Assembly: GCF_900101615.1 (NCBI RefSeq) | Contig: NZ_FMZX01000016.1 | Coordinates: 46,488 to 110,487, forward strand | DNA length: 64,000 nucleotides | Source of the DNA: Belnapia rosea | GTDB lineage: Bacteria; Pseudomonadota; Alphaproteobacteria; Acetobacterales; Acetobacteraceae | Direction: 5' to 3' | Shown here: in pieces, positions 55,803 through 64,000 of the stretch | How the letters are laid out: every line of letters begins with the position of its first letter | Position numbering within the stretch: the stretch's first letter is position 1 | Notes under the pieces: model-generated | What the model was told of the DNA's origin: nothing | The model's database searches: none | Seen by the model: only the letters and a program-made list of their open reading frames with translations | Translations under genes and position numbers: made by a program

Positions 55803-57016
55803 ATCTCGACTCCCAGATGCCGCGCCACGGTGAAGATGTCCTTGTCCCCGCGCCCGCAGAGATTCATCAGGATGATCTCCTCCTTCGGCAGGGTCGGCGC
55901 CATGCGGATGACATGGGCCAGCGCATGCGCCGGCTCCAGCGCCGGGATGATGCCCTCGAGCTTCGAGCAGAGCTGGAAGGCGGCCAGCGCCTCGTCATCC
56001 GTAGCACTCACATACTGCACGCGCCCAAGCTCATGCAGCCAGGAATGCTCCGGCCCGACGCCCGGATAGTCGAGCCCGGCGCTGATCGAATGCGCCTCGG
56101 TGATCTGCCCATGCGCATCCTGCAGCAGGTAGGTGCGGTTGCCGTGCAGCACGCCCGGCCGCCCCTTGGTCAACGAGGCCGCATGCTGCTCCGTCTCCAC
56201 GCCATGCCCTGCCGCCTCGACGCCGTACATGCGGACGGAGGAATCATCGAGGAAGGGATAGAACAGCCCCATGGCGTTGGAGCCGCCGCCGATGGCCGCG
56301 ACCAGCGCATCCGGCAGCCGGCCCTCGGCGGCCTGCATCTGCTGCTTGGCCTCCTCGCCGATCACGCTCTGGAAGTCGCGCACCATCACGGGGTAGGGGT
56401 GCGGGCCGGCGACGGTGCCGATGCAGTAGTAGGTGTCCTGCACATTGGCGACCCAGTAGCGCAGCGCCTCGTTCATCGCATCCTTCAGCGTCGCCGCGCC
56501 GGAGGTCACCGGCACCACCTCGGCGCCGAGCAGCTTCATGCGGAAGACGTTGGGCTGCTGCCGCTCCACATCGGTCGCGCCCATGAAGACGGTGCAGGGC
56601 AGGTCGAACAGCGCGCAGACGGTGGCCGTCGCCACGCCATGCTGCCCCGCCCCCGTCTCGGCGATGATGCGCGTCTTGCCCATGCGCTTGGCGAGCAGGA
56701 TCTGCCCGAGCACCGCGTTGATCTTGTGCGCGCCGGTATGGTTCAGCTCGTCGCGCTTGAAGTAGACCTTGGCGCCGCCGAGATGGGCCGTCAGCCGCTC
56801 CGCGAACCAGAGCGGGCTCGGCCGCCCGACATAGTGGGTGAGGAGCCTGCGCCATTCGGCATCGAAGGCCGGGTCCCGCTTCGCCGCCTCATAGGCCTGC
56901 TCGACCTCGAGGATGAGCGGCATCAGCGTCTCGGCGACGAAGCGCCCGCCGAATTGGCCGAAGCGGCCCTGGCTGTCCGGGCCCTGGCGATAGGTGTTGG
57001 GCAGCGGCTTGTTCAC
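55799..57016 (-). CDS. trpB: Tryptophan synthase beta chain
   Basis: This 405-residue PLP enzyme joins indole and serine. The PLP lysine is K98 ([14 protein letters not shown]), and the phosphate-binding GGGSNAMG and [11 protein letters not shown] motifs are present. The start is GTG at 57016, preceded by AGGGGA at good spacing; upstream in-frame codons to 57112 are not conserved. In related genomes trpB normally follows trpF directly; here a foreign gene of the same orientation lies between them, so transcription must read through it or start anew in 57017-57144. Confidence 0.95.
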   Translation of the reverse strand: MNKPLPNTYRQGPDSQGRFGQFGGRFVAETLMPLILEVEQAYEAAKRDPAFDAEWRRLLTHYVGRPSPLWFAERLTAHLGGAKVYFKRDELNHTGAHKINAVLGQILLAKRMGKTRIIAETGAGQHGVATATVCALFDLPCTVFMGATDVERQQPNVFRMKLLGAEVVPVTSGAATLKDAMNEALRYWVANVQDTYYCIGTVAGPHPYPVMVRDFQSVIGEEAKQQMQAAEGRLPDALVAAIGGGSNAMGLFYPFLDDSSVRMYGVEAAGHGVETEQHAASLTKGRPGVLHGNRTYLLQDAHGQITEAHSISAGLDYPGVGPEHSWLHELGRVQYVSATDDEALAAFQLCSKLEGIIPALEPAHALAHVIRMAPTLPKEEIILMNLCGRGDKDIFTVARHLGVEM

Positions 57017-57144
57017 AGGCTTTCCCCTTTTCTGGCCGCCGTCATAGAGCAGGGTGGCGAGGGGGGGAAGGCGGCCCCCGCCCCTGGTCTCAGGTTCGAT
57101 GCAGCAAGACACACTGAAGCGAGTTGCGTCACCTTCCCAAGAAG

Positions 57145-58440
57145 TCAGAGTTCGTCGCTGCTGCTACCAAATCCTGGAAGAAATAGCCTTCTATAAACTT
57201 TCTCAGCATATCCATCGGTCATTCCCGCAACATAATCGCAAACCCTGCGGCTAACTGAGCAATCAATCTCTCCATTTGCCCACGAACTTGATGGAATTAG
57301 CTTTTCTGGATCACTGAGCAAAGTACAATAAACGTCTTGTACAATTTTCTGTCCGCGCCTCTCAAGTTGTTGGACTTTAGCTTTCTCTACGACAAGCTCA
57401 AAAGAAATCTTTTTCAGCTTTTTAAGAAGCTTGGTTTCACAATCACCTAACTTTACTTTGTATTTCAATAAAGGATGCTGAAAACCTTTAACGGGTTCAA
57501 TTCTTGCACTTGTTATCATTATATTGACAAGCTTAGATATAGTTTGCTTGCGAGAATAACTATCTTTGTATAAGCCACTTTCTATTGAATCCGCAGTGAT
57601 TTTTTCGGCACCCACTTCAAGAGAATAATTTACTTCTTTAAACGCATTGTAGAGTGCTTGCGATATTTCATTTCTCTGCACTAAATTACGTGCAATTATA
57701 TCTTCAATGTCGTGAATACCGTAAGCAATGTCATCTGCGCAGTCCATAATAGAGCAATCAAGGGTCTTGTGCTTCGCCTTTCCTTGCTCGTCCTTCTCAA
57801 CAAATCTTTTTACTTCTTCCTTATCAAAACCAGCAAGCGCCCAATCTACGACGTCTTTTTCTTCATTAAAATAACACTTCGGCGGATGCACGTTATCTAG
57901 AGGGAAATCATTGTAGATTATAGGATATTTCAGAATCGATAAAATAAGCCTTCGAGTTGGGTTTATCCCTGAGTTTCTTTCTCCGTATTTTTCGAGCTTT
58001 GAAATGATCCTTAGTGTTTGTCCGTTTCCCTCAAATCCACCAGCCGCTACCATTTGCGCGTGCAAAGCACGCTCTCCACCATGACCAAAAGGGGGGTGTC
58101 CTAAATCGTGCGCGAAGCAGGCCGCCTCAACTAAGTCCCTGTCTGGCAGCCACACAAAATCCTCACCCATCAACTCCATCTTCTTCCGCACCAGAACATC
58201 AAGTATGCCCTGACCAATCTGCGCACATTCAATCGAGTGTGTTAACCTTGTCCGATGGTAATCGCCTTCCCCAACACCCATTACTTGGGTTTTTCCTTGC
58301 AATCTACGAAATGCTGAAGAATGAACGATTCGAGCACGGTCTCTTTGAAAAGGAGACCTCACGTCATTGTGCCGATTACCATCATTTTTGATGCGGCGAA
58401 CTTCGAAATACTTCAAACTACTGGGGTCATCAAAGCACAT
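57145..58440 (-). CDS. HD-domain dGTPase-like triphosphohydrolase (islet gene)
   Basis: The 431-residue dGTPase homologue hydrolyses dNTPs to nucleoside and triphosphate. It has [18 protein letters not shown] (30-48), RTRLTHSIE (H68), the HD pair in [16 protein letters not shown] (H111, D112; H120 and E123 match catalytic His/Glu of E. coli Dgt) and the last metal ligand in [10 protein letters not shown] (232-241). Base composition is foreign: 57541-57600 has 22 G/C of 60, against 47 of 60 at 56281-56340 in trpB. The ATG at 58440 has GTGGAG 7 bases upstream. Such enzymes can deplete dNTPs against phage; that role is inferred here. Confidence 0.85.
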   Translation of the reverse strand: MCFDDPSSLKYFEVRRIKNDGNRHNDVRSPFQRDRARIVHSSAFRRLQGKTQVMGVGEGDYHRTRLTHSIECAQIGQGILDVLVRKKMELMGEDFVWLPDRDLVEAACFAHDLGHPPFGHGGERALHAQMVAAGGFEGNGQTLRIISKLEKYGERNSGINPTRRLILSILKYPIIYNDFPLDNVHPPKCYFNEEKDVVDWALAGFDKEEVKRFVEKDEQGKAKHKTLDCSIMDCADDIAYGIHDIEDIIARNLVQRNEISQALYNAFKEVNYSLEVGAEKITADSIESGLYKDSYSRKQTISKLVNIMITSARIEPVKGFQHPLLKYKVKLGDCETKLLKKLKKISFELVVEKAKVQQLERRGQKIVQDVYCTLLSDPEKLIPSSSWANGEIDCSVSRRVCDYVAGMTDGYAEKVYRRLFLPGFGSSSDEL

Positions 58441-58466
58441 TTGCAAGCTCCACTACGAAGTGCAGA

Positions 58467-58495
58467 CTTGTACTAGAATTCCACAGGCAACTCAA
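58467..58495 (-). promoter_or_regulatory. Candidate promoter of the dGTPase-like gene
   Basis: On the minus strand TTGAGT (58495-58490) and TACAAG (58472-58467) are separated by 17 bases, and the start codon is 26 bases downstream. The region 58441-58600 is AT-rich throughout, so chance matches are possible. A perfect TATAAT also occurs at 58596-58591 inside the trpF end, but without a good -35. Confidence 0.35.
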
Positions 58496-58577
58496 GAAAA
58501 TGTTTTTAATTGATAACGTATTTTTGCCTGAAATTACAGAATAAAGGAACGCAGCGAACTAACGTCCCAATATGCTT

Positions 58578-59228
58578 TTACTGTCTACATATTATATGAC
58601 GCGCCGCGCCCACGAATTCCCTGATCCGCCCCGGGTCCTTCACCCCCCGTGCCCGCTCGACGCCGGAGGAGACATCCACCCCCGCCGCCCCGCTCTGGCG
58701 GATCGCCTCCGCCACCGTCTCCGGCGTCAGGCCGCCGGCCAGCAGCCAGGGGCGCGGGATCACCCGCCCCGCCGTCAGCCGCCAGTCGAAGGCCGCGGCA
58801 TTGCCCCCCGGCAGGCTCGCCCCCGCCGGCGGCTTGGCATCCAGCAGGAAGCGGTCCACCACCGGCGCATAGGCCGCGAGCGCCTCCAGGTCCTCCGGCG
58901 CGGCGATGCCCACCGCCTTCATCACCGGCACCCCGAAGCGGGCGCGGATCTCGGCGCAGCGCGCCACGCTCTCCGCCCCATGCAGCTGGATCAGCCCGAG
59001 CGGCACCACCGCCAGCACCGCCTCCAGCTCCGCATCCGTCGGGTCGACGAACAGCCCGACCCGCAGCGGCCCACCCTCCAGCCGCGCCGAGAGCGCCGCG
59101 GCCTCCGCCGGCGTCACCGCCCGGGGCGAGGGCGGGTAGAAGACGAAGCCGACCATCTCGGCCCCCGCCTCCGCCGCCGCGTCGAACCCCGCCGCGTCGC
59201 GGATGCCGCAGATCTTCACCGCGGTCAT
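58578..59228 (-). CDS. trpF: Phosphoribosylanthranilate isomerase, altered C-terminus
   Basis: The 216-residue TIM barrel performs the third step of tryptophan synthesis. [10 protein letters not shown] (catalytic Cys near residue 7), [19 protein letters not shown] and the C-terminal [21 protein letters not shown] are intact. The final codons (HIICRQ and the stop, 58578-58598) are AT-rich and continuous with the foreign DNA, unlike the GC-rich rest. The original 3' end seems to have been replaced at the insertion point, with the enzyme otherwise complete. It overlaps pyrF by 4 bases. Confidence 0.94.
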   Translation of the reverse strand: MTAVKICGIRDAAGFDAAAEAGAEMVGFVFYPPSPRAVTPAEAAALSARLEGGPLRVGLFVDPTDAELEAVLAVVPLGLIQLHGAESVARCAEIRARFGVPVMKAVGIAAPEDLEALAAYAPVVDRFLLDAKPPAGASLPGGNAAAFDWRLTAGRVIPRPWLLAGGLTPETVAEAIRQSGAAGVDVSSGVERARGVKDPGRIREFVGAARHIICRQ

Positions 59229-59938
59229 GCGGGCAGCCCCGCGCCGATCGCCCTGAGCGCCGCCACCGGGTCCGCCGCGCCGGTGATCGGCCGCCCGACG
59301 ACGATCCAGTCGGCCCCCGCCGCCACCGCCTCCTCGGGCGTCGCCGTCCGCGCCTGGTCGCCCGCGGCGCTGCCGGCCGGCCGCACCCCCGGCACCACCA
59401 GCAGCGGCGTCTCGCCGAAGGCATCGCGGATCGGCCCGACCTCGCGCGGCGAGCAGACCAGCCCATCCGCCCCGGCGCCGAGCGCCAGCCGCGCCAGCCG
59501 CAGCACCTGCTGCACCGGCCCGCCCGACACGCCCGTCTCCGACAACGCCCCGGCATCAAGGCTCGTCAGCACCGTCACGGCAAGGAGGACCGGCCGCGCC
59601 TCCCCGGCGCCTTCGGCCGCCTCGCGCGCCGCCGCGATCATCGCCGCCCCGCCCGCGCCATGCAGCGTGAGCATCGCCGGCCGCAGCGGCAGCAGCGAGC
59701 GCACGGCACCCGCCACCGTATTCGGGATGTCATGCAGCTTGAGGTCGAGGAAGACCGGCGCCAGCGGGGTGATCCGCCGCACCGCCTCCGGCCCGGCGGC
59801 GGTGAACAGCTCGAGCCCGAGCTTCAGCGCCCCGCAGCCCGGCGCCAGCGCCGCCGCCAGCGCCTCGGCCCGGCCCAGCTCGGCGGTATCGATCGCCGGA
59901 ATGACCCGCTCGGCCCCCCTGCGGGGACGCGCCAGCAT
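59225..59938 (-). CDS. pyrF: Orotidine-5'-phosphate decarboxylase
   Basis: This 237-residue enzyme makes UMP. The catalytic Asp-Lys-Asp network is in [13 protein letters not shown] near residue 65; VTVLTSLD and the C-terminal [12 protein letters not shown] phosphate site are present. The arrangement ihfB-lapA-pyrF-trpF is conserved in alphaproteobacteria. The start ATG at 59938 lies 2 bases after the lapA-like stop. Confidence 0.95.
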   Translation of the reverse strand: MLARPRRGAERVIPAIDTAELGRAEALAAALAPGCGALKLGLELFTAAGPEAVRRITPLAPVFLDLKLHDIPNTVAGAVRSLLPLRPAMLTLHGAGGAAMIAAAREAAEGAGEARPVLLAVTVLTSLDAGALSETGVSGGPVQQVLRLARLALGAGADGLVCSPREVGPIRDAFGETPLLVVPGVRPAGSAAGDQARTATPEEAVAAGADWIVVGRPITGAADPVAALRAIGAGLPA

Positions 59939-59940
59939 GC

Positions 59941-60285
59941 TCAGGCCGCCGGGCGGTGGATGCGTGCCAGGCTGGTGCCCGCCGGCTGGGGCACCGGGCC
60001 GACCTGCCGCGCGGCGGCGGCGCGGTACTCGTGCAGCTCCGCCTCCAGCACCTGCGCCGCCCGCTCCGCCCGCCGCGCCCGCGCCCGGTGCCGCAGCCCC
60101 GCCGTGGAGGCGACCAGCGCGCCACAGAGGAAGAGCACCGCGCCGAAGACCAGCATCGCAACCGAGAGCGGCACCGCCCAGGCCAGGTCGAAGGGCCAGA
60201 GATGCAGCAGCACCTCTTCCCGGTTCGACAGCCCGAACAGCACGAGCAGAACGAGGACGGGCAGCAGCAGGATCAAGCGCAGCAT
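59941..60285 (-). CDS. LapA-domain (DUF1049) membrane protein
   Basis: The 114-residue protein has two hydrophobic segments (residues 1-20 and about 38-60) around the short loop [17 protein letters not shown] that typifies LapA/DUF1049 proteins. A basic, coiled cytoplasmic tail ([20 protein letters not shown]) follows. In E. coli LapA works with LapB in lipopolysaccharide assembly control; here a conserved position between ihfB and pyrF is the main clue, and its function is not established. Confidence 0.8.
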   Translation of the reverse strand: MLRLILLLPVLVLLVLFGLSNREEVLLHLWPFDLAWAVPLSVAMLVFGAVLFLCGALVASTAGLRHRARARRAERAAQVLEAELHEYRAAAARQVGPVPQPAGTSLARIHRPAA

Positions 60286-60298
60286 GGAATGGAAACCT

Positions 60299-60625
60299 TC
60301 ACGAGGTGGCCGTGGCCCGGGCCGGGCGCGGCGCTGCGGGCACCTGCCCGCCATTCACCCGCTCCCGGAGCTCCTTGCCCGGCTTGAAATAGGGCACGGC
60401 CTTGCCCTCGACCGGAACGGCGGCCCCGGTGCGCGGGTTGCGCCCCGTCCGCGGGTCCCGCTTCTTGGCCGAGAAGGCGCCGAAGCCGCGCAGCTCCACC
60501 CGGTCGCCCCGGGTCAGCGCGGTGGTGATCTCCTCGAAGATGGTGGCCACGATCAGCTCGATATCCGGCTGCCGCAGATGCGGGTTCTCCGCCGCCAGAT
60601 GCGCGATCAGCTCGCTCTTCGTCAT
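60299..60625 (-). CDS. ihfB: Integration host factor subunit beta
   Basis: The 108-residue DNA-bending protein of the HU/IHF family begins [11 protein letters not shown]. The flanking arm [12 protein letters not shown] and the C-terminal [15 protein letters not shown] are as in IHF beta; about 15 extra Ala/Pro residues follow. It affects transcription, recombination and phage integration. It is followed 13 bases later by the lapA-like gene. Confidence 0.93.
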   Translation of the reverse strand: MTKSELIAHLAAENPHLRQPDIELIVATIFEEITTALTRGDRVELRGFGAFSAKKRDPRTGRNPRTGAAVPVEGKAVPYFKPGKELRERVNGGQVPAAPRPARATATS

Positions 60626-60646
60626 CGCCGCCCCATCCTGCCGCCG

Positions 60647-61561
60647 TCACCGGGCAGGCTGCCAGACCAGCCCCAGGCCGTCAACGCCAAGCCATTCTGA
60701 AACCACGGTTTTTACCAGGCCACGGAAGGTGGCGCCGACCAGCCTCTCGGCAGCGCTGCGCAGGTCGAGGTCCTCCACCGGCAACGCCTCCGGAACGCCC
60801 TTCTCGGCCGCCAGCCAGGCCCGCGCCTCCGCCTCGCCGCCGATCGCATCAACCAGGCCGGCCCCCAGCGCCTGCCGCCCGGTGAAGACCCGGCCATCCG
60901 CCAGCGCCCGCACCTGCTCCACCGGCATCCGCCGCCCCGCCGCCACCTTGTCGACGAATTGCGCATACATGTCGCCGACCACCCCCTGCAACGCCGCCCG
61001 CCCCTCGGGCGAGAGCGGGTGGAAGGGGTTCGGCTGGTCCTTCAGCGGGCCGGAGACCAGCGCCTCCCCCCGCACGCCGAGCCGCGCCAGCAGCTCCGAG
61101 GTGTCGAAGGTCTGCAGGATCACGCCGATCGAGCCGGTCAGCGTCGATTCGCGGGCGAAGATGCGCTCCGCGGCCACCGCCGTCATGTAGCCGGCCGAGG
61201 CCGCCGTGCCGCGCATCACCGCGACCACCGGCTTCGCCGCCCGCAGCCGCACCAGCGCCGCATGCAGCGCCTCCCCGCCGCCGACCGTCCCGCCCGGGCT
61301 GTCGATGGCGACGATCACCGCCCGCACGCCGGCATCCTTGCCGAGCTTGTCGAGCGCCTCATGCAGCTTGCGGTCGTCGCTGATGAAGCCCTCGACGGTC
61401 AGCCGCGTCACATGCCCGGCGCCGAGCCCAGGGATCGCGCCCTCCCGCCCGATCCAGGCCAGCACCGCCCCCAGCACCAGCAGCACGGCGAAGCCGCGCC
61501 ACAGCGCCAGCCGCCGCTTCAGCCGGCGGCGATCGATCAGCAGGTCGGTCTCGAGCCCCAT
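60647..61561 (-). CDS. sppA: Signal peptide peptidase SppA (short type)
   Basis: This 304-residue membrane-anchored serine protease (TM at about residues 20-38) degrades cleaved signal peptides. The core GFISDDRKL, IDSPGGTVGGGEALH, the nucleophile S122 in GTAASAGYM and TLTGSIGVI are clear. The general base is K174 in SGPLKDQP, 52 residues after the serine, as in the Bacillus subtilis dyad (S147/K199). An in-frame ATG at 61588 would add nine residues. It heads the ihfB-lapA-pyrF-trpF block. Confidence 0.92.
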   Translation of the reverse strand: MGLETDLLIDRRRLKRRLALWRGFAVLLVLGAVLAWIGREGAIPGLGAGHVTRLTVEGFISDDRKLHEALDKLGKDAGVRAVIVAIDSPGGTVGGGEALHAALVRLRAAKPVVAVMRGTAASAGYMTAVAAERIFARESTLTGSIGVILQTFDTSELLARLGVRGEALVSGPLKDQPNPFHPLSPEGRAALQGVVGDMYAQFVDKVAAGRRMPVEQVRALADGRVFTGRQALGAGLVDAIGGEAEARAWLAAEKGVPEALPVEDLDLRSAAERLVGATFRGLVKTVVSEWLGVDGLGLVWQPAR

Positions 61562-61663
61562 GGCGTTCCCGCTCCAGTCCGGGCTCATCTGGCCCCGCCC
61601 GGCCTTCCGGTCCAGCCCCTTCAGCCTCTACCCTCCCGCCGACCGCAACGGAGCGCCCCCGCG

Positions 61664-62125
61664 ATGAGCATCGGTATCCTCGAACAGCGCCGCATCGAGG
61701 CGGCCTTCGCCCGGGGCCTCTACGAGGAGATGGCGGCCGAGCTGGGCGCCGAACGGGCCCGCGCCATCCTCTCCCGCGCCATCGTCAGGCTGGCGAAGGA
61801 GAGCGCCGCCGCCATGGCCGCCGAATCGCCCGAGGGCCCGAGCCTCGACCACTTCATCGCCCTGCAGGAACGCTGGACCCGCGACGACGCCCTGCGGATC
61901 GAGGTCGTGGACCGGACCGAGACCAGCTACGGCTTCAACGTCACCCGCTGCAGGTATTCCGAGATGTACCGGCAGATGGGCCTCGCCGAGCTCGGCGCCG
62001 TGCTGTCCTGCAACCGCGACGGCGCCTTCTGCGAGGGCTACGACCCCAGGCTGAAGCTCACCCGCACCCAGACCCTCATGGGCGGCGCCACCCATTGCGA
62101 CTTCCGCTACGAGGTCGAGCCATGA
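61664..62125 (+). CDS. L-2-amino-thiazoline-4-carboxylate hydrolase-family protein
   Basis: The 153-residue protein matches the ATC-hydrolase family pattern: a helical N-terminal half, then TSYGFNVTRCRYSEMYRQMG, LGAVLSCNRDGAFCEGYDP and the final GATHCDFRY with conserved cysteines and histidine. The name-giving enzyme opens a thiazoline ring during cysteine analogue breakdown, but most members are uncharacterised, so the substrate is open. It is coupled by a 4-base overlap to the next gene and divergent from sppA over 102 bases. Confidence 0.75.
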   Translation: MSIGILEQRRIEAAFARGLYEEMAAELGAERARAILSRAIVRLAKESAAAMAAESPEGPSLDHFIALQERWTRDDALRIEVVDRTETSYGFNVTRCRYSEMYRQMGLAELGAVLSCNRDGAFCEGYDPRLKLTRTQTLMGGATHCDFRYEVEP

Positions 62126-63177
62126 TGCACCCCCTCGTCCGCCCGCTGCTGGCCGATGACTGGGCCGCCGTCGACCCGGAGCTGCCCCGCCTGCTGGAGA
62201 TGCTCTTCGCCCGCGCCGCCGGCGAGGACTGGCACAAGGCCGGCACCTTCAAGGACCACCTGCTCGGCCTCTACCGCACCCTCGCGCTCTGGGACATGCC
62301 GCGCGAGATCCGCCTGCTCGGCCTCTTCCACAGCGTCTATTCCAACGAATACGTGGACCTGAAGCTCTTCGCCGAGCGGGACCCGCTGCGCCAGGCCCTT
62401 GGCGAGGAGGCGGAGCGGCTGGTCCACCTCTTCTGCACCATGCCCCGCACCCTCTTCACCCGCCGCCTGCTCGAGGCGGGCGAGCTGCCGGAGAGGGGCA
62501 TGGCGCTGGAGCGCGAGGGCGCCCCGGCCATCCTGCTCTCCATGCGCGACGTGGCCGTCTTCGCCATCGCCACCATCGCCGACCTCGCTGAGCAATGGCA
62601 TTCCTGGCAGGACGAGATCTTCCCCGGCTTCCCGGGCCCCTCGAAGCCCCGCCGCGTGCAGGACCACTGGGCCGCCGCCCTCTGGCCCGGCCCGCTCAAG
62701 CCGACCAGCCAGGCGCTCTCCACCCTCTCCCGCCTCGCCCTGCCGCTGGGCGACATGCCGCCGGACTGGGGCATCCCGGTGCCGCCCATCTTCGCCCGCT
62801 GCACCGCCCTGCTGGAGCCGGCCGATGAGCTCGCCGCCGTGTCGCTCTACTGGCAGGTGGTGACGCGCGCCCTGCCCGTCGCCAGCCCCGATGCGAGCCG
62901 CCGCGCCCTCGAGGCCGCCGCCACGCATAACCCCTATGTCGCCGAGCCTCGGTTGATGCTGGCCCAGCTGGCGCTGGGCGCCGGGCAGTGGGAGGAAGCT
63001 GCCCGCCACGCCGCTGCCGGCCTTGCCCTGCTGTCGGACTGGGGCACCGCCTGGGACAAGCGCATCGCCTGGTCCGGCTGGGTCGCCTGGGCCCGCATCC
63101 TCCTGCAATCCGCCGAGGCGCGGCGCTGGCCGGAGATGTTGCCGGGGCTGAACGGGCTGGGCCTGGTGGAGGGTTGA
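62122..63177 (+). CDS. DUF6817-like protein with C-terminal TPR-like region, unknown function
   Basis: The 351-residue protein has a first part (about residues 1-170) with helices and the pattern KDHLLGLYRTL then REIRLLGLFHSVYSNEYVDL, a histidine-containing HD-like arrangement seen in DUF6817 proteins. The second part (about 230-340) is Ala-rich and helical, resembling one or two tetratricopeptide-like units (EPRLMLAQLALGAGQWEEAARHAAAGL). Function unknown. It is translationally coupled to the ATC-hydrolase-like gene, suggesting the two act together on a small molecule. Confidence 0.65.
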   Translation: MMHPLVRPLLADDWAAVDPELPRLLEMLFARAAGEDWHKAGTFKDHLLGLYRTLALWDMPREIRLLGLFHSVYSNEYVDLKLFAERDPLRQALGEEAERLVHLFCTMPRTLFTRRLLEAGELPERGMALEREGAPAILLSMRDVAVFAIATIADLAEQWHSWQDEIFPGFPGPSKPRRVQDHWAAALWPGPLKPTSQALSTLSRLALPLGDMPPDWGIPVPPIFARCTALLEPADELAAVSLYWQVVTRALPVASPDASRRALEAAATHNPYVAEPRLMLAQLALGAGQWEEAARHAAAGLALLSDWGTAWDKRIAWSGWVAWARILLQSAEARRWPEMLPGLNGLGLVEG

Positions 63178-63252
63178 GGCCTGCCAGTGCAGCCCTCCTT
63201 AAGCCAGCACGACCCGCAAACCCGGATCGGCATCGAGATCGCCGCCTTATGA

Positions 63253-63672
63253 TTGTTCATGTTCCGCTTCCACCGCGCCTGCAACAAACGGCGTGATCGC
63301 ACGGGCGTAGTAATCCTGGCCATCAAGGCCTCGGGCGGCAGCTATGCCATGAATGATCTGATACTGACCAAAAACAACGACACCCTGATGATTACCTGGC
63401 TGGGCCTGAGCGCCCGGTTCGAGCTTGGCCACAGCGGGTCGATCCTGCGCGACGCGGTTCGTTTCCGGCCCGTCATTGAAGTCCTGTGCGACTGGATGGC
63501 CAGGAACGGCAGCCGCGGTGCCTCCCCAAGGGAGACACACACGACCGCCGAGTTGCTGAACATCCTCAGTACCGGTCTCCACCAGGTCTCCTATGCGAAT
63601 TCCGGGTTCCGCCAGGACGCAGGACGGACCGACGACAGCATCCCGAAGCTGCACTTGCGCGACATGGGGTGA
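63253..63672 (+). CDS. Hypothetical protein, doubtful
   Basis: The open frame of 139 codons has no recognised domain. A shorter version starting at ATG 63349 would begin MNDLILTKNNDTLMITWLG and may be more realistic. No good ribosome-binding site precedes either start. Composition is less GC-rich than the neighbours and the gene lies just before a transposase, so it could be a remnant of a mobile element. If not coding, 63178-63785 holds nothing else recognisable apart from the promoter below. Confidence 0.35.
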   Translation: MFMFRFHRACNKRRDRTGVVILAIKASGGSYAMNDLILTKNNDTLMITWLGLSARFELGHSGSILRDAVRFRPVIEVLCDWMARNGSRGASPRETHTTAELLNILSTGLHQVSYANSGFRQDAGRTDDSIPKLHLRDMG

Positions 63673-63729
63673 ACAGCCTGTCCTGAATGCCGTTGCCGAT
63701 CCGGCATGCGCTGGCTGGCCCATAGCTCA

Positions 63730-63758
63730 TTGCGTTCTCATATCGTTTTTGCTATGTT
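63730..63758 (+). promoter_or_regulatory. Candidate sigma-70-type promoter of the transposase gene
   Basis: TTGCGT (63730-63735) and TATGTT (63753-63758) are spaced by exactly 17 bases and lie 27 bases before the ATG at 63786. The spacer is AT-rich, unusual for this genome. Confidence 0.5.
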
Positions 63759-63785
63759 CGCGTCTCCCCTTGCGGAGCCGCCCCC

Positions 63786-64000
63786 ATGCCTCTCCGTCGC
63801 CGCAGGCGCCGCATCCAGCCCGACCCCATCCCCGGCGGCATCTTCCCCGCCGACCTCGTGGCGCGGCATGACCTCTTCCGCAGGCTCTACCTCGACCCGC
63901 TGACCCGCCTCACCCCGCCCCGGCCCTGGGCACCCATGACCGATGCCGAATGGCGGGCCCTCGCCCCCATCCTCGCCGCCATGGGCTGCGGCATGGCCGA
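63786..64000 (+). CDS. Transposase, N-terminal fragment (runs off the window)
   Basis: The frame is open to the last base. The N-terminus is basic (MPLRRRRRIQPDPIPGG) and continues to WAPMTDAEWRALAPILAAMG, a sequence typical of the start of IS5-like transposases in related genomes (TDAEWxxLxP). The catalytic DDE region would lie beyond the window, so family and intactness cannot be judged. No terminal inverted repeat could be identified on the left. Confidence 0.6.
   Translation, partial: MPLRRRRRRIQPDPIPGGIFPADLVARHDLFRRLYLDPLTRLTPPRPWAPMTDAEWRALAPILAAMGCGMA

Noticed and set aside
60647..61561. Possible loss of the SppA catalytic lysine (VSGP where KSGP is often seen)
   Set aside because: The lysine 52 residues after the serine (K174, in GPLKD) has the spacing of the known Ser-Lys dyad, so the active site looks intact.
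63247..63723. Minus-strand ORF of 158 codons near the right edge
   Set aside because: No family resemblance, no ribosome-binding site, and overlapped by a slightly more protein-like plus-strand frame; neither is convincing.

Overview
The window reads as chromosome from a very GC-rich alphaproteobacterium. The gene content and order (hslV-hslU facing hisB-hisH-hisA; ihfB-lapA-pyrF-trpF-trpB-trpA-accD-folC; a Bug/TctC-type binding protein; HWE-family sensor kinases; a CYP153-like P450 set) fit the Acetobacteraceae, of Roseomonas type. That placement is an inference from synteny and base composition; no rRNA or tRNA gene was seen. Coding is dense, with many 4-base ATGA overlaps and several convergent genes that overlap or share GC-rich hairpin terminators.

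Left part (1-10.9 kb): the end of an M48 metalloprotease, a receiver protein that lacks the usual phospho-aspartate, the SbcCD nuclease, a translationally coupled asparaginase-like/cysteine hydrolase pair, a pyruvate-oxidase-like ThDP enzyme and a PAS-HWE histidine kinase. From 11 to 22 kb: an L-lactate permease, then a long co-directional run of a family-5 solute-binding protein, a small GatC/AtzG-like protein, three paralogous amidases, a bicupin resembling ureidoglycine aminohydrolase, a membrane desaturase and a MetX-like hydrolase. This looks like a catabolic operon for an amide or ureide compound. Next come an HAE1-type RND efflux pair (22-26.5 kb), a TctC-like binding protein, a GAF/PAS-HWE kinase with its receiver, and a three-gene CYP153-type hydroxylase system (reductase, ferredoxin, P450; 30-33 kb).

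From 33 to 42 kb: a DUF4142 protein, a D-aminoacylase-like hydrolase, an FAD oxidoreductase, a MocR regulator divergent from a DapA-like/LysE pair, and an ABC exporter. From 42 to 47 kb: hslU, hslV and the his genes. The right part (49-63 kb) has a PimC/PimD-like acyl-CoA dehydrogenase pair with an amidohydrolase, then the folC-accD-trpA-trpB and trpF-pyrF-lapA-ihfB-sppA block on the minus strand, an ATC-hydrolase-family gene with a partner of unknown function, and a truncated transposase at the edge.

Two single-gene islets differ sharply in base composition from everything else. One (about 47.9-49.1 kb) carries a DUF559-like PD-(D/E)XK nuclease fused to an unrecognised C-terminal domain and sits just after hisA. 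The other (about 57.1-58.6 kb) carries an HD-domain dGTPase-like protein wedged between trpF and trpB; the last codons of trpF appear to have been supplied by the inserted DNA. Both are plausible recently acquired nucleic-acid or nucleotide-targeting cargo, possibly phage defence, and are the strongest candidates for something undescribed.
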